DNA of 64,000 nucleotides, from assembly GCF_020662345.1 (NCBI RefSeq), contig NZ_VMOA01000032.1, positions 1 to 64,000 on the forward strand, written 5' to 3'. Below the pieces are notes generated by a model. That model did not search any database. It was not told the DNA's origin and worked only from the letters and a program-made list of their open reading frames with translations. Positions 18,377-27,438 of this stretch are shown here, in pieces. Source of the DNA: Methylobacterium sp. W2. GTDB taxonomy: Bacteria > Pseudomonadota > Alphaproteobacteria > Rhizobiales > Beijerinckiaceae. The stretch's first letter is position 1, and every line of letters starts with the position of its first letter. The position numbers were made by a program, and so were the translations under genes.

Positions 18377-19962
18377 GCGCGCATGAGGAGAGCGGCCCCC
18401 GCGACCGCATGATCCATCCCGAGGTCGCCAAGGCCGGCGACGAGAGCGAGCGCGGCCAGGATGGGCGCCGCCTCGATCATGCCGAAGCGACGACGAGGCC
18501 GATCAGCGCGGAGCCCAAGGCGAAGGCGGTGCGCGAGGCGCAACCGCGCGGTGCCAAAATTCGCGGCAACCGGCCGATCGATCAGGCCGAGGCCGCCGAG
18601 CGTTTCCTCGCGGCTCCCCTTCACCAGAAAGCTCATGACGAGCGCCTCTGGGATCTGCGCAAGAAGCGCGACACGGCCGCCTTCGGCATTCCGGAATGGG
18701 AGGAGCTCCGCGACCTCGCCTCGCAGATCAAGGCGCACACCCTGTCGAACCTCGATCGGTATCTCGAAGAGTTCGAGGCAAATGCGAAGGCCAATGGCGT
18801 CCATGTCCATTGGGCGGCGGACGGGGCCGAGCACAACCGCATCGTCCACGGCATCCTGAAGGATCATGGCGCCAAGTCGCTGATCAAGTCGAAGTCGATG
18901 CTCACCGAGGAATGCGGCTTCCGGCACTACATGGCGGGCACCGGGATCGAGGTGATCGAGACCGATCTCGGCGAGCGCATCCAGCAGCTCGACAACGAGG
19001 AGCCGAGCCACGTGGTGGTGCCGGCGGTGCACAAGACCCGGTTCGATGTGGCGGCCGTTTTCGCCAAGACCATGGGGACGGACCCCGAGAACGACGACGC
19101 CCATTACCTGGCCGAAAGCCAGCGGATGCATACGCGCCCCCTCATCCTGGAGGCGGATGCGGGCATGACCGGCTGCAATTTCGCCATCGCCGAGACCGGC
19201 ACGGTGGTGACCTGCACCAACGAGGGCAATGCCGACCTCTCGGGCAATGTGCCGAAGCTGCAGATCCACTCCATCGGCATCGAGAAGCTGATCCCGCGCA
19301 TCGAGCATCTGGGCGTGTTCCTGCGGCTGCTCGCGCGCTCGGCCCTCGGCTCGCCCATCACCCAGTACACCTCGCATTTTCGCGCCCCCCGCGAGGGCAG
19401 CGAGATGCACTATGTGCTCGTCGATAACGGTCGCTCCGAGCGGCTCGGGATGGAGGAGTTCTGGACCTCGCTCAAATGCATCCGCTGCGGCGCCTGCATG
19501 AACACCTGCCCGGTCTACCGGCGCTCTGGTGGCCTCTCCTACGGCGCCACCTATTCCGGTCCGATCGGCCTCATCATCGACCCGACCTTCAACAAGCGGA
19601 AATACTCGACGCTGCCGTTCTCCTCGACCATGAACGGCAGCTGCACCAATGTCTGCCCGGTGAAAATCAACATCCACGAGCAAATCTTCGCCTGGCGCAA
19701 GGTTTTGGCGGAGGAGCACCAGATCCCGCTGCTGAAGCAGGGCATGATGAAGGCCGCCGGACAGGTGTTGAGCCGGCCCGCCACCTACCGGGCCGCCATC
19801 GGCGCCGCCGATTCCGCCCTCAGGGCGCTGCCGCGCTTTGCGGTCTACAACCCGCTCAACACCTGGGGGAAGGGCCGCGAGATGCCCGACAGCCCACGCC
19901 AGAGCTTCCACAGCTGGTACAAGCAGAACCGGATGGACAAGAAGCCGGAGACGGACGCGTGA
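18373..19962 (+). CDS. lutB: L-lactate utilisation iron-sulfur protein LutB
   Basis: From the ATG overlapping the lutA stop the protein has 529 residues, about 50 more than B. subtilis LutB because of a charged N-terminal extension (residues 1-65). The conserved body has LTEECGFRHYM and ADAGMTGCNFAIAETGT, then the first ferredoxin-like motif CIRCGACMNTCP near residue 372. In the second motif the segment reads TMNGSCTNVCP, with Asn where B. subtilis LutB has the first Cys (CAACSEACP). The protein carries the Fe-S clusters of the lactate oxidation complex. A 470-bp gap with a repeat element separates it from lutC. Confidence 0.92.
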   Translation: MSAHEESGPRDRMIHPEVAKAGDESERGQDGRRLDHAEATTRPISAEPKAKAVREAQPRGAKIRGNRPIDQAEAAERFLAAPLHQKAHDERLWDLRKKRDTAAFGIPEWEELRDLASQIKAHTLSNLDRYLEEFEANAKANGVHVHWAADGAEHNRIVHGILKDHGAKSLIKSKSMLTEECGFRHYMAGTGIEVIETDLGERIQQLDNEEPSHVVVPAVHKTRFDVAAVFAKTMGTDPENDDAHYLAESQRMHTRPLILEADAGMTGCNFAIAETGTVVTCTNEGNADLSGNVPKLQIHSIGIEKLIPRIEHLGVFLRLLARSALGSPITQYTSHFRAPREGSEMHYVLVDNGRSERLGMEEFWTSLKCIRCGACMNTCPVYRRSGGLSYGATYSGPIGLIIDPTFNKRKYSTLPFSSTMNGSCTNVCPVKINIHEQIFAWRKVLAEEHQIPLLKQGMMKAAGQVLSRPATYRAAIGAADSALRALPRFAVYNPLNTWGKGREMPDSPRQSFHSWYKQNRMDKKPETDA

Positions 19963-20173
19963 GCAGGGCTTCTTTCTTGTCGGCGAGATCACTTCGGCTG
20001 GCGCGCATCCCCTGTTCGGGGAGCGTGTCGAGGCGGCAGCCGGCGGTGAGGGGGCGCGTCCGGAGACGCCAAATCCTGAGAGCCCCCCTCACTATCGCTC
20101 CGACGTCGCCGTTACTCGCCATAGGGGCGGCAGGGTCCCTGCGGCCCTTTCCTCGCCCGGCGGCTGCTGAATT

Positions 20174-20364
20174 CACCCATCGGCTCGAAGGCCGTTGGCT
20201 CGATCCAAGAGAGTTCGACAGGAGGCGCGACGTGCTCCCTCTCCTGAAAGGAGAGGGTTGGGGTAAGGTGTGGTGCATCTCCGGAGAGGTCACACACCTC
20301 ACCCTGTCCCTCTCCTTCCAGGAGAGGGGACCCGAGCGGCCTACGAGATGTATGACTATCGTAG
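20174..20364 (+). repeat. Long-hairpin dispersed repeat, copy 1 (between lutB and lutC)
   Basis: The element runs from CACCCATCGGCTCGAAGG to GACTATCGTAG. Its core has two 21-nt arms, 20237-20257 and 20308-20328, which are reverse complements but for one base and are each self-complementary, flanking GGTAAGGTGT / ACACCTCACC. It can fold as one long hairpin or two small ones. A close copy is at 46464-46655 and a shortened inverted one at 52265-52385. Another inverted repeat (GTGAGGGGG / CCCCCTCAC, 20046-20092) lies upstream and may end lutB transcripts. Confidence 0.9.
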
Positions 20365-20431
20365 GCCCGGCGGGGAGGGGGAAGTGCGCAGCCTCGGCCC
20401 GGCAGGATCATCGTCGTTGGAGTGTCGGCCG

Positions 20432-21025
20432 ATGAGCGCCCGCGACGACACCTTGGCCCGCATCCGCAAGAATCGCCCCGCCGGGGATCATCCCCTGCCG
20501 CTGGTCCCGGATTTCGCGCCCTTGGTCGGCGACGATCTCGTGGCCGAGTTCGGCGAACGCCTGAAGCGCATGGGCGGGCGCATCGCGGTGCCGGTTCCGG
20601 GCGAGGACCCCTTCGCCGACGTGCGCGAGCGGCTGAACCACAGCGCGGTGATCGCCTCGGCAGTGCCGGAGATCGCCGGCAACCGCGATCTCTCCCAAGT
20701 GGCGTCGCCGGGCGATCTCGCCGATGTCGACGTCGCCGTCGTCCGCGCCGTGTTCGGCGTGGCCGAGACCGGGTCCGTCCTGTTCACGCAGGACGAGTTG
20801 CAGGTGAACGCGGTGGCCTATCTCGCCCAGCACCTCGTTGTGCTGCTCGATCCCGCCGACATCCTGGTCAACATCCAGGCAGCCTATCGCCGGCCGGATT
20901 TCGGCCGGGCGGCCTATGCCGTGCTCCATACCGGGCCGTCCGCCACCGCCGATATCGAGGGCGTGCTGATCCACGGCGCGCAGGGCGTGCGCTCGCTCAC
21001 GGTGATCCTGCTCCCCCGTGCCTGA
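20432..21025 (+). CDS. lutC: L-lactate utilisation protein LutC (LUD domain)
   Basis: The family-like start is ATG 20432 (MSARDDTLARIRKN), giving 197 residues; the longer frame back to 20270 runs through the repeat element. The LUD domain is recognisable by VVRAVFGVAETGSVLF near residue 110 and by the C-terminal ADIEGVLIHGAQGVRSLTV. LutC is the third subunit of the lactate oxidation complex and is related to the LUD part of LutB. It is separated from lutB by 469 bp, unusual for this operon, because of the inserted repeat. Confidence 0.9.
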   Translation: MSARDDTLARIRKNRPAGDHPLPLVPDFAPLVGDDLVAEFGERLKRMGGRIAVPVPGEDPFADVRERLNHSAVIASAVPEIAGNRDLSQVASPGDLADVDVAVVRAVFGVAETGSVLFTQDELQVNAVAYLAQHLVVLLDPADILVNIQAAYRRPDFGRAAYAVLHTGPSATADIEGVLIHGAQGVRSLTVILLPRA

Positions 21026-21174
21026 CAGGTCGGTGTCGGGTAGCGACGGGTGGGCTGCGCCTTCCCTGGCACTACCCCCGCGAACCGGCCGAACTCGGCC
21101 TTTCCCGCAGGATCCTTGTCGCCACGACGGGCGTAATCCTTGCTAGGACATCCCTAACGGAGGAAGGAACGTCC

Positions 21175-22035
21175 ATGCGCTACACGCTCGGCTGCAGCCT
21201 GTCTTACAACATACTCTCGGACACGACCTTCATCTTCAATATCGAAGTGGCTCGTTTGAAGAGCCTCGAGATCCTCAGCGAAACACTGACGCTCAAGCCG
21301 GACCTGAGGCGGGAAATCTACATCTCGCCCGACTTGCAGAACCGCTATCTCGGCGTGAACGTCCCAGCCGGCCAGTTTTCCCTGGAGTACAACGCCGAGG
21401 TCGAGCTCACCGTCCACCGGGCCGATCCGGCCACGATCAACGAGACGCCGATCTCGCAGCTTCCCCTCGACATCCTGCCGTTCCTGCTGCCGAGCCGCTT
21501 CGTCTCCTCCGACCGGCTGACGCCCTTCGCGCAGGCCGAGTTCGGGGCGCACCCCAAGGGACATCAGCGCGTCAACGCGATCTGCAACTGGATTCACGAT
21601 CACCTGACCTACCAGCCCGGCACCAGCGACGGCGAGACCACCGCCGACGAGAGCCTGCTCAAGCGCGCGGGCGTGTGCCGCGATTTCGCGCATATCGGCA
21701 CGGCCTTCTGCCGGGCCCTGGGCATCCCCGCCCGCTTCGTGAGCTGCTACGCCCACGGCCTCGTGCCGAGCGACTTCCACGCGGTGTTCGAGGCCTATCT
21801 CGACGGCCGCTGGTGGCTGTTCGATGCCACGCGTCAGGCCGATCTCGACGGGCTGGTCCGCATCGGCGTCGGCCGGGATGCAGCCGAGATCGCGTTCTCG
21901 ACGCCTTACGGCAACATGCAGCCGGTCAACCAGCAGATCCGCATCGCCCGCTCCGACGGCCTCGGCAGCCCGCCCCAGCGCACCGTGGACGCGATCTCGA
22001 CGGAGCTGCCGGCCCCGCATGCGGGTGCGGCGTGA
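21175..22035 (+). CDS. Transglutaminase-like (papain-fold) protein
   Basis: ATG 21175 follows a strong GGAGGAAGGA site and gives 286 residues; the open frame upstream is a shadow of lutC. An N-terminal beta-rich domain (residues 1-100) precedes the transglutaminase core. Catalytic residues are Cys168 in GVCRDFAH, His202 in SDFHAVFEAYL and Asp217 in WWLFDATR. Bacterial members usually act as proteases or amidases, often near circularly permuted ATP-grasp and alpha-E genes; those partners are absent here. No signal peptide is seen, so it is likely cytoplasmic. Substrate unknown. Confidence 0.87.
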   Translation: MRYTLGCSLSYNILSDTTFIFNIEVARLKSLEILSETLTLKPDLRREIYISPDLQNRYLGVNVPAGQFSLEYNAEVELTVHRADPATINETPISQLPLDILPFLLPSRFVSSDRLTPFAQAEFGAHPKGHQRVNAICNWIHDHLTYQPGTSDGETTADESLLKRAGVCRDFAHIGTAFCRALGIPARFVSCYAHGLVPSDFHAVFEAYLDGRWWLFDATRQADLDGLVRIGVGRDAAEIAFSTPYGNMQPVNQQIRIARSDGLGSPPQRTVDAISTELPAPHAGAA

Positions 22036-22040
22036 ACCAA

Positions 22041-22072
22041 CGGATCACAGGATGACCGCATCCTGTGATCCG
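22041..22072 (+). terminator. Perfect 14-bp hairpin after the transglutaminase-like gene
   Basis: CGGATCACAGGATG pairs exactly with CATCCTGTGATCCG around the loop ACCG, 5 bp after the stop codon. It lacks a T run, so termination would be weak or Rho-assisted. Confidence 0.6.
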
Positions 22073-22226
22073 CCTCTGCGTCCGGCGTCGTTCCGATGCT
22101 GCGAAGTCGGTCGGATTTGTCTTGGACAACCTTGTGGATGAAGCCGATCCGATTGGAATGATCGTCGGTTTTTCAGTCGAAGGAAGACATTGCCATCTAT
22201 AGCTGGCTGCGTCCCATGCGGATCCC

Positions 22227-23006
22227 ATGATGGAACGAGGCGCGATGGCTATCCCCCTTCAGACCCGCGGAACGACGTCCGCGGCCTATCAGGCATCGTT
22301 TCAGGCTATCAGATCGCTATGGCGCGAGACGAGCGCCGTCGTGGCCCTCGTCATGGTCCAGGGCCTTGTCGACGCCGCCACCGTGGCATCGGGAAATCCG
22401 GCGCTCACCTCGCTGGAGCTCATCGTCGATGTCGTGGTCACCGTCCTTCTGGCCCCCTACACGATGGCGATCTATCGCTTCGCCCTGGGCTTGCCGGTGG
22501 GCAGCCTTCGAAGCTTGCTCGAGGATGCCATCCGTCGGAAGGATTTCCTTGCCTATCAGCTGGGATGGTTTCTCGTCGGCCGCCTCTGGCCGACGGTCTC
22601 GATCACGTCCACGTCGTTCAACGGCATCATATCCGTTCTCCTGTTCATCCTCTGCTTCTGGCTGACGCTGCGTCTCTTCGCCGTTGGACCGGCCCTCGCC
22701 ATCAAGGAATCGCAAGCCACGGCCAGGGACGCGTTCGAGGCCGCGGCCGGTCGGATCTGGACGATCTTCTACATCTGTTTTTGCACGGCATTCCCCATCG
22801 TCGCCGCGGTTCTCATCGCCGGCGTGGCGGTCGTCCTCGTCGGCGGCTCGGGGACAGGGAAAGCGGCGGCCTCATCCTTGATCCTGACCGGTATCTTGCT
22901 CAGCCCCTTGCTTATCTTCAGTCTGGTCCTCCGCGCCGTGCTCGAAGCTCAGATCTTCCGGAACCTCGGTCTTTTCGCGCCGCATCCCGAGAGGGAACAC
23001 CGATAA
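22227..23006 (+). CDS. Polytopic membrane protein of unknown function
   Basis: The product has 259 residues from ATG 22227, or 254 from the ATG at 22242. About six hydrophobic segments are visible, around residues 37-55, 62-82, 110-125, 135-155, 180-207 and 215-240. The regions between are short, with no catalytic motif. It resembles the many uncharacterised multi-helix glycerophosphoryl-diester-like or DUF-type membrane proteins, but no family was identified. It ends 47 bp before eutB on the same strand, so co-transcription with ethanolamine ammonia-lyase is possible, and a role in substrate entry is conceivable but unproven. Confidence 0.6.
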   Translation: MMERGAMAIPLQTRGTTSAAYQASFQAIRSLWRETSAVVALVMVQGLVDAATVASGNPALTSLELIVDVVVTVLLAPYTMAIYRFALGLPVGSLRSLLEDAIRRKDFLAYQLGWFLVGRLWPTVSITSTSFNGIISVLLFILCFWLTLRLFAVGPALAIKESQATARDAFEAAAGRIWTIFYICFCTAFPIVAAVLIAGVAVVLVGGSGTGKAAASSLILTGILLSPLLIFSLVLRAVLEAQIFRNLGLFAPHPEREHR

Positions 23007-23053
23007 GTACCGATGGCTCGATTTTCGCGACGGCGATGCAGGAGCGTTGAGAC

Positions 23054-24454
23054 ATGACCTATCGCCACATCGTCGGCCCCAAGACCCATGTCTTCGCGGA
23101 TCTCGCGACACTGATGGCCAAGGCGACGCCTCTGCGCTCGGGCGATCGGCTCGCCGGCATCGCGGCGGAATCGGCGGAGGAGGGGATGGCGGCACGCTGG
23201 TGCTTGTCCGAGGTGCCACTGTCGGAGATCCTGGCCAAACCCCTCATCCCCTACGAGGAGGACGACGTCACCCGCCTCATCCTCGACACGCACGATGCGG
23301 TGGCCTTCCGAGAGATCGCCCACCTCACCGTCGGCGACTTCCGCGAATTTCTGATCAAGGCGTCCTCCGAGACGCTGACCCGGATTTCGCCCGGCATCAC
23401 GCCGGAGATCGCCGCCGCCGTCTCGAAGATCATGCGTCATCAGGACCTGATCTTGGTGGCGCGCAAATGCCGGGTGGTGACGAAGTTCCGCAACACGATC
23501 GGCCTGCCCGGCCGGCTTTCCGTCCGCCTCCAGCCCAACCATCCCACCGACGATGCCGCCGGCATCACCGCCGCCATCGTCGACGGGCTATCCTATGGCT
23601 GCGGCGATGCGGTGATCGGCCTCAACCCGGCCTCCGATTCGGTCTCCACCCTCAGCGGCCTGCTCCACCTCTTCGACGACCTGATCCAGCGCCTCGCAAT
23701 CCCGACGCAGGGCTGCATCCTCACCCATGTCACCACCACCCTCGAGGCGATGAACCGGGGCCTGCCGGTGGATCTTGTGTTCCAGTCCATCGCCGGCACG
23801 CAGAAGGCCAATGCCAGTTTCGGCGTCACCCTGCCGATCCTGAAGGAAGCGCACGAGGCGGCGCTCGCCCTCAAGCGCGGGACTGTCGGCGACAACTGCA
23901 TGTATTTCGAGACCGGACAGGGCTCGGCGCTGTCGGCCAACGCCCATCACGGCATCGATCAGCAGACCCTGGAGGCACGGGCCTACGCCGTGGCGCGTCC
24001 GTTCCGGCCGCTCCTCGTCAACACCGTCGTCGGCTTCATCGGGCCGGAATATCTCTATGACGGAAGGGAGATCATCCGGGCCGGGCTGGAGGACCATTTC
24101 TGCGGCAAGCTCATGGGCCTGCCGCTCGGCTGCGACGTTTGCTACACCAACCACGCCGAAGCCGACCAGAACGACATGGACACGCTCCTGACCCTGCTGG
24201 GAGCGGCCGGCTGCACCTTCGTCATGGGCATTCCCGGTGCAGACGACGTGATGCTGAACTACCAATCCACCTCGTTCCACGATTCGCTCTACGTGCGCGA
24301 GGTGCTCGGCCTGAAACGCGCACCGGAATTCGAGGCCTGGCTCGAGCAGATCGGCCTCACCGATACGGACGGCGCGCTCCTGCCCGAGGGGCCGAGCGCC
24401 CGGCTCATCGCGGCGGCCCCCGGCCTGTCCGCCCAGAAGGGGATCGCCGCATGA
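23054..24454 (+). CDS. eutB: Ethanolamine ammonia-lyase large subunit
   Basis: EutB (466 residues, close to the 453 of E. coli) is the TIM-barrel subunit that converts ethanolamine to acetaldehyde and ammonia using adenosylcobalamin. Family signatures include GCGDAVIGLNPASDS near residue 180, FQSIAGTQKANASFG near 238, YFETGQGSALSANA near 283 and the C-terminal GIPGADDVMLNYQSTSFHD. The stop overlaps the eutC start (ATGA). No microcompartment shell gene, eutA reactivase, acetaldehyde dehydrogenase or cobalamin riboswitch was found beside it. Confidence 0.96.
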   Translation: MTYRHIVGPKTHVFADLATLMAKATPLRSGDRLAGIAAESAEEGMAARWCLSEVPLSEILAKPLIPYEEDDVTRLILDTHDAVAFREIAHLTVGDFREFLIKASSETLTRISPGITPEIAAAVSKIMRHQDLILVARKCRVVTKFRNTIGLPGRLSVRLQPNHPTDDAAGITAAIVDGLSYGCGDAVIGLNPASDSVSTLSGLLHLFDDLIQRLAIPTQGCILTHVTTTLEAMNRGLPVDLVFQSIAGTQKANASFGVTLPILKEAHEAALALKRGTVGDNCMYFETGQGSALSANAHHGIDQQTLEARAYAVARPFRPLLVNTVVGFIGPEYLYDGREIIRAGLEDHFCGKLMGLPLGCDVCYTNHAEADQNDMDTLLTLLGAAGCTFVMGIPGADDVMLNYQSTSFHDSLYVREVLGLKRAPEFEAWLEQIGLTDTDGALLPEGPSARLIAAAPGLSAQKGIAA

Positions 24455-25290
24455 GCGCCGAAGACCCGACCCTAGACGACGCCCGCATGGACGACGCAAC
24501 AATGGATCCCTGGGCCAGACTGAGCCGCCTGACGCCGGCGCGGATCGGCCTCGGGCGCGCCGGCACCGGCATGCCCACCATCGAGGTGCTGCGCTTCGGC
24601 CTTGCCCATGCCCAGGCGCGGGATGCGGTCCACACGCCGATGGATGCGGCCGAGGTCGCCTCCGGGATCGAGGCGCTCGGCTATCCCACCCTTACCCTCG
24701 CCTCTGCGGCGCCGGACCGCGCCACCTACCTGCGCCGGCCCGATCTCGGCCGCACCCTCGGCGAGGAGAGCGCGAAGATCCTCGCCGACAGGGCGTCCGA
24801 ACCGGTGGACCTCGTCATCGTCGTGGCGGACGGCCTCTCGGCGCGGGCGGTGCACGAAGGCGCCGCCGGTTTCCTCGCCGCCTTCAAGCCGCATATCGAC
24901 AAGGCCGGATGGACGCTCGCTCCCATCGTGGTGGCGACGCAGGGTCGCGTCGCCCTCGGCGACGGGATCGGTGCGGCGCTGAAGGCCCGTGCCGTCGCCG
25001 TCCTCATTGGCGAGCGGCCGGGCCTGTCCTCGCCCGACAGTCTCGGCATCTACCTGACCCTCGACCCGCGCGTCGGTCGTTCGGATGCCGAACGCAACTG
25101 CATCTCGAACATCCGCCCAGCCGGGCTGTCGCACGACCTCGCGGCGTTCAAGCTCGACTGGCTCCTGCGCGAGGCCTTCGTGCGCGGGATCACCGGCGTG
25201 AACCTCAAGGACGGCAGCGGGCCGGAGCTGGAGCCGCCGCCGCGCCAGCAGGCGCTGGAAGACGGAAGCGACACCGCATCCCGAGCCTGA
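24451..25290 (+). CDS. eutC: Ethanolamine ammonia-lyase small subunit
   Basis: The protein has 279 residues from the ATG that overlaps the eutB stop. EutC supplies the Rossmann-like domain that, with EutB, binds adenosylcobalamin. Typical segments are LTPARIGLGRAGTGMPT near residue 25, VVADGLSARAVHEGAAGF near 123, LIGERPGLSSPDSLGIYLT near 187 and ERNCISNIRPAGL near 214. Length fits the family (about 250-295). Its end is followed by 417 bp before ilvD with a different promoter, so eutBC form a separate unit. Confidence 0.95.
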   Translation: MSAEDPTLDDARMDDATMDPWARLSRLTPARIGLGRAGTGMPTIEVLRFGLAHAQARDAVHTPMDAAEVASGIEALGYPTLTLASAAPDRATYLRRPDLGRTLGEESAKILADRASEPVDLVIVVADGLSARAVHEGAAGFLAAFKPHIDKAGWTLAPIVVATQGRVALGDGIGAALKARAVAVLIGERPGLSSPDSLGIYLTLDPRVGRSDAERNCISNIRPAGLSHDLAAFKLDWLLREAFVRGITGVNLKDGSGPELEPPPRQQALEDGSDTASRA

Positions 25291-25707
25291 CGGAGCGCGG
25301 AACGGCCTGTGCCATCCGTGCGACCGGGCCAAGAAAGCCGCTCGAAGAGCCGCCTCTTCGGTCCGCATGACCGGTCGGGATGAAGCAGCCTTCATTCCGT
25401 ACGCTCGCCGTCTCCGATCCCACCTGCCGTCCCCTCACCAACGAAGCGTGGCTGTGGCGAGGTCGCAACACCGCGAAAGCATCCCGACTTCGCCTTGGGA
25501 CACGCCCTCATTCGCCGCGATCCCGCCATAAACCGGGACCACCTCAACATCCGCGGTAAACGACAGTTTCCCCAACGCTTTACCGCTGAATTCCGAGACT
25601 GCGTTTCACGGTGTCGACCGACGCTTCACCGGCGTCGCGTGCCATCGCGTTGAGAGCCGACAGCCGGGCTTCACCCGAAGCGCCTGAGACCGGGGCCGAG
25701 AGAGACG
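25291..25707. other. Intergenic region between eutC and ilvD
   Basis: 417 bp without a gene. It holds a GAAGAG/CTCTTC hairpin just after eutC, possibly ending eut transcripts, and an inverted repeat GCGGTAAA / TTTACCGC at 25553-25586, about 120 bp ahead of ilvD, which could be an operator. No leader peptide of branched-chain residues was noticed. Confidence 0.35.
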
Positions 25708-27438
25708 ATGGACGTGCGTACCACAGACAAGTCGAAGCTTCCGAGCCGCCACGTCACGGAAGGGCCTGAGCGGGCGCCGCACCGCTCGTATCTCTACGCC
25801 ATGGGTCTCACCAAGGAACAGATTCACCAGCCGCTGGTGGGCGTCGCCTCGTGCTGGAACGAGGCCGCGCCCTGCAACATCTCGCTGATGCGCCAGGCTC
25901 AGGCGGTGAAGAAGGGTGTCGCCGCCGCCAACGGAACGCCGCGCGAGTTCTGCACCATCACCGTCACCGACGGCATCGCCATGGGCCATGCCGGCATGCG
26001 CGCCTCGCTGCCCTCCCGCGAAGTCATCGCCGATTCGGTCGAACTGACCATGCGCGGCCATGCCTACGACGCCCTCGTGGGCCTTGCCGGCTGCGACAAG
26101 TCCCTGCCGGGCATGATGATGGCGATGGTGCGCCTCAACGTGCCGTCGATCTTCATCTATGGCGGCTCGATCCTGCCGGGCTCGTTCCGGGGCAAGCCGG
26201 TGACGGTGCAGGACCTGTTCGAGGCGGTGGGCAAGCACGCCGTCGGCGACATGTCCCTCGACGACCTCGACGAGTTGGAACAGGTCGCCTGCCCCTCGGC
26301 CGGCGCCTGCGGCGCGCAGTTCACCGCCAACACCATGGCCACCGTCTCCGAGGCCATCGGCCTCGCGCTGCCCTACTCGGCGGGCGCCCCGGCCCCTTAC
26401 GAGATCCGCGACAGATTCTGCATGACCGCGGGCGAGAAAGTGATGGAGCTCATCGCCAAGAACATCCGTCCGCGCGACATCGTCACTCGCAAGAGTCTCG
26501 AGAACGCCGCCGCCGCCGTCGCGGCCTCGGGCGGCTCCACCAACGCGGCCCTGCACCTGCCGGCGATCGCGCATGAATGCGGCATCAAGTTCGACCTGTT
26601 CGACGTGGCCGAGATTTTCAAGCGCACGCCCTACATCGCCGACCTGAAGCCGGGCGGACGCTACGTCGCCAAGGACATGTTCGAGGTTGGCGGCATCCCG
26701 CTGCTGATCAAGACGCTCCTCGACCACGGCTTCATCCACGGCGACTGCATGACGGTGACCGGCCGCACCATTGCCGAGAACATGGAAAAGGTCGCCTGGA
26801 ACCCGGACCAGGACGTGGTCCGGCCCGCCAACGCGCCCATCACCGTCACAGGCGGCGTCGTCGGCCTGCGCGGCAACCTCGCGCCCCAGGGCGCCATCGT
26901 GAAAGTGGCCGGCATGTCTGAGGACAAGCAGGTCTTCACCGGTCCGGCCCGCGTGTTCGACGGCGAGGAAGCCTGTTTCGAGGCGGTCCAGAAGCGCACC
27001 TACAAGGAAGGCGACGTCCTCGTCATCCGTTACGAAGGCCCGAAGGGCGGCCCCGGCATGCGCGAGATGCTGTCGACCACCGCGGCCCTCTACGGCCAGG
27101 GCATGGGCGACAAGGTCGCCCTCATCACCGACGGCCGCTTCTCCGGCGCGACGCGCGGCTTCTGCGTCGGCCATGTGGGCCCCGAGGCGGCCATCGGCGG
27201 TCCGATCGGCCTGATCCGCGACGGCGACCTGATCACCCTCGACGCGATCAAGGGCACCCTCGACGTGGCGGTGACCGACGAGGAATTCGCCAAGCGCCGG
27301 GCCGAATGGACGCCGCGGACCAATACCGCGACCTCCGGCTATCTTTGGAAATACATGCAGACCGTCGGGCCTGCGGTGGACGGCGCCGTCACCCATCCCG
27401 GGGGCGCCGAGGAGATCCAGACCTATGCGGATGTCTAG
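25708..27438 (+). CDS. ilvD: Dihydroxy-acid dehydratase
   Basis: IlvD dehydrates 2,3-dihydroxy acids to the 2-keto acids of valine, isoleucine and leucine synthesis. The 576-residue protein carries the three cluster cysteines: Cys56 in WNEAAPCN, Cys129 in GLAGCDKS and Cys201 in CPSAGACGAQF. The Mg-binding TDG (87-89) and the adjacent Lys131 are present, as is the C-terminal DGRFSGATRGFCVGHVGPEA. The pattern fits the [2Fe-2S] type. The last codons overlap the start of the exoR-like gene, which may be translationally coupled. Confidence 0.95.
   Translation: MDVRTTDKSKLPSRHVTEGPERAPHRSYLYAMGLTKEQIHQPLVGVASCWNEAAPCNISLMRQAQAVKKGVAAANGTPREFCTITVTDGIAMGHAGMRASLPSREVIADSVELTMRGHAYDALVGLAGCDKSLPGMMMAMVRLNVPSIFIYGGSILPGSFRGKPVTVQDLFEAVGKHAVGDMSLDDLDELEQVACPSAGACGAQFTANTMATVSEAIGLALPYSAGAPAPYEIRDRFCMTAGEKVMELIAKNIRPRDIVTRKSLENAAAAVAASGGSTNAALHLPAIAHECGIKFDLFDVAEIFKRTPYIADLKPGGRYVAKDMFEVGGIPLLIKTLLDHGFIHGDCMTVTGRTIAENMEKVAWNPDQDVVRPANAPITVTGGVVGLRGNLAPQGAIVKVAGMSEDKQVFTGPARVFDGEEACFEAVQKRTYKEGDVLVIRYEGPKGGPGMREMLSTTAALYGQGMGDKVALITDGRFSGATRGFCVGHVGPEAAIGGPIGLIRDGDLITLDAIKGTLDVAVTDEEFAKRRAEWTPRTNTATSGYLWKYMQTVGPAVDGAVTHPGGAEEIQTYADV

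Noticed and set aside
20237-20328. CRISPR-like array
   Set aside because: The repeated arms are only two, inverted and self-complementary, with no regular spacers; they fit a hairpin element.
23007-23053. Cobalamin riboswitch upstream of eutB
   Set aside because: The gap is only 47 bp and neither it nor the upstream sequence shows the conserved B12-box.
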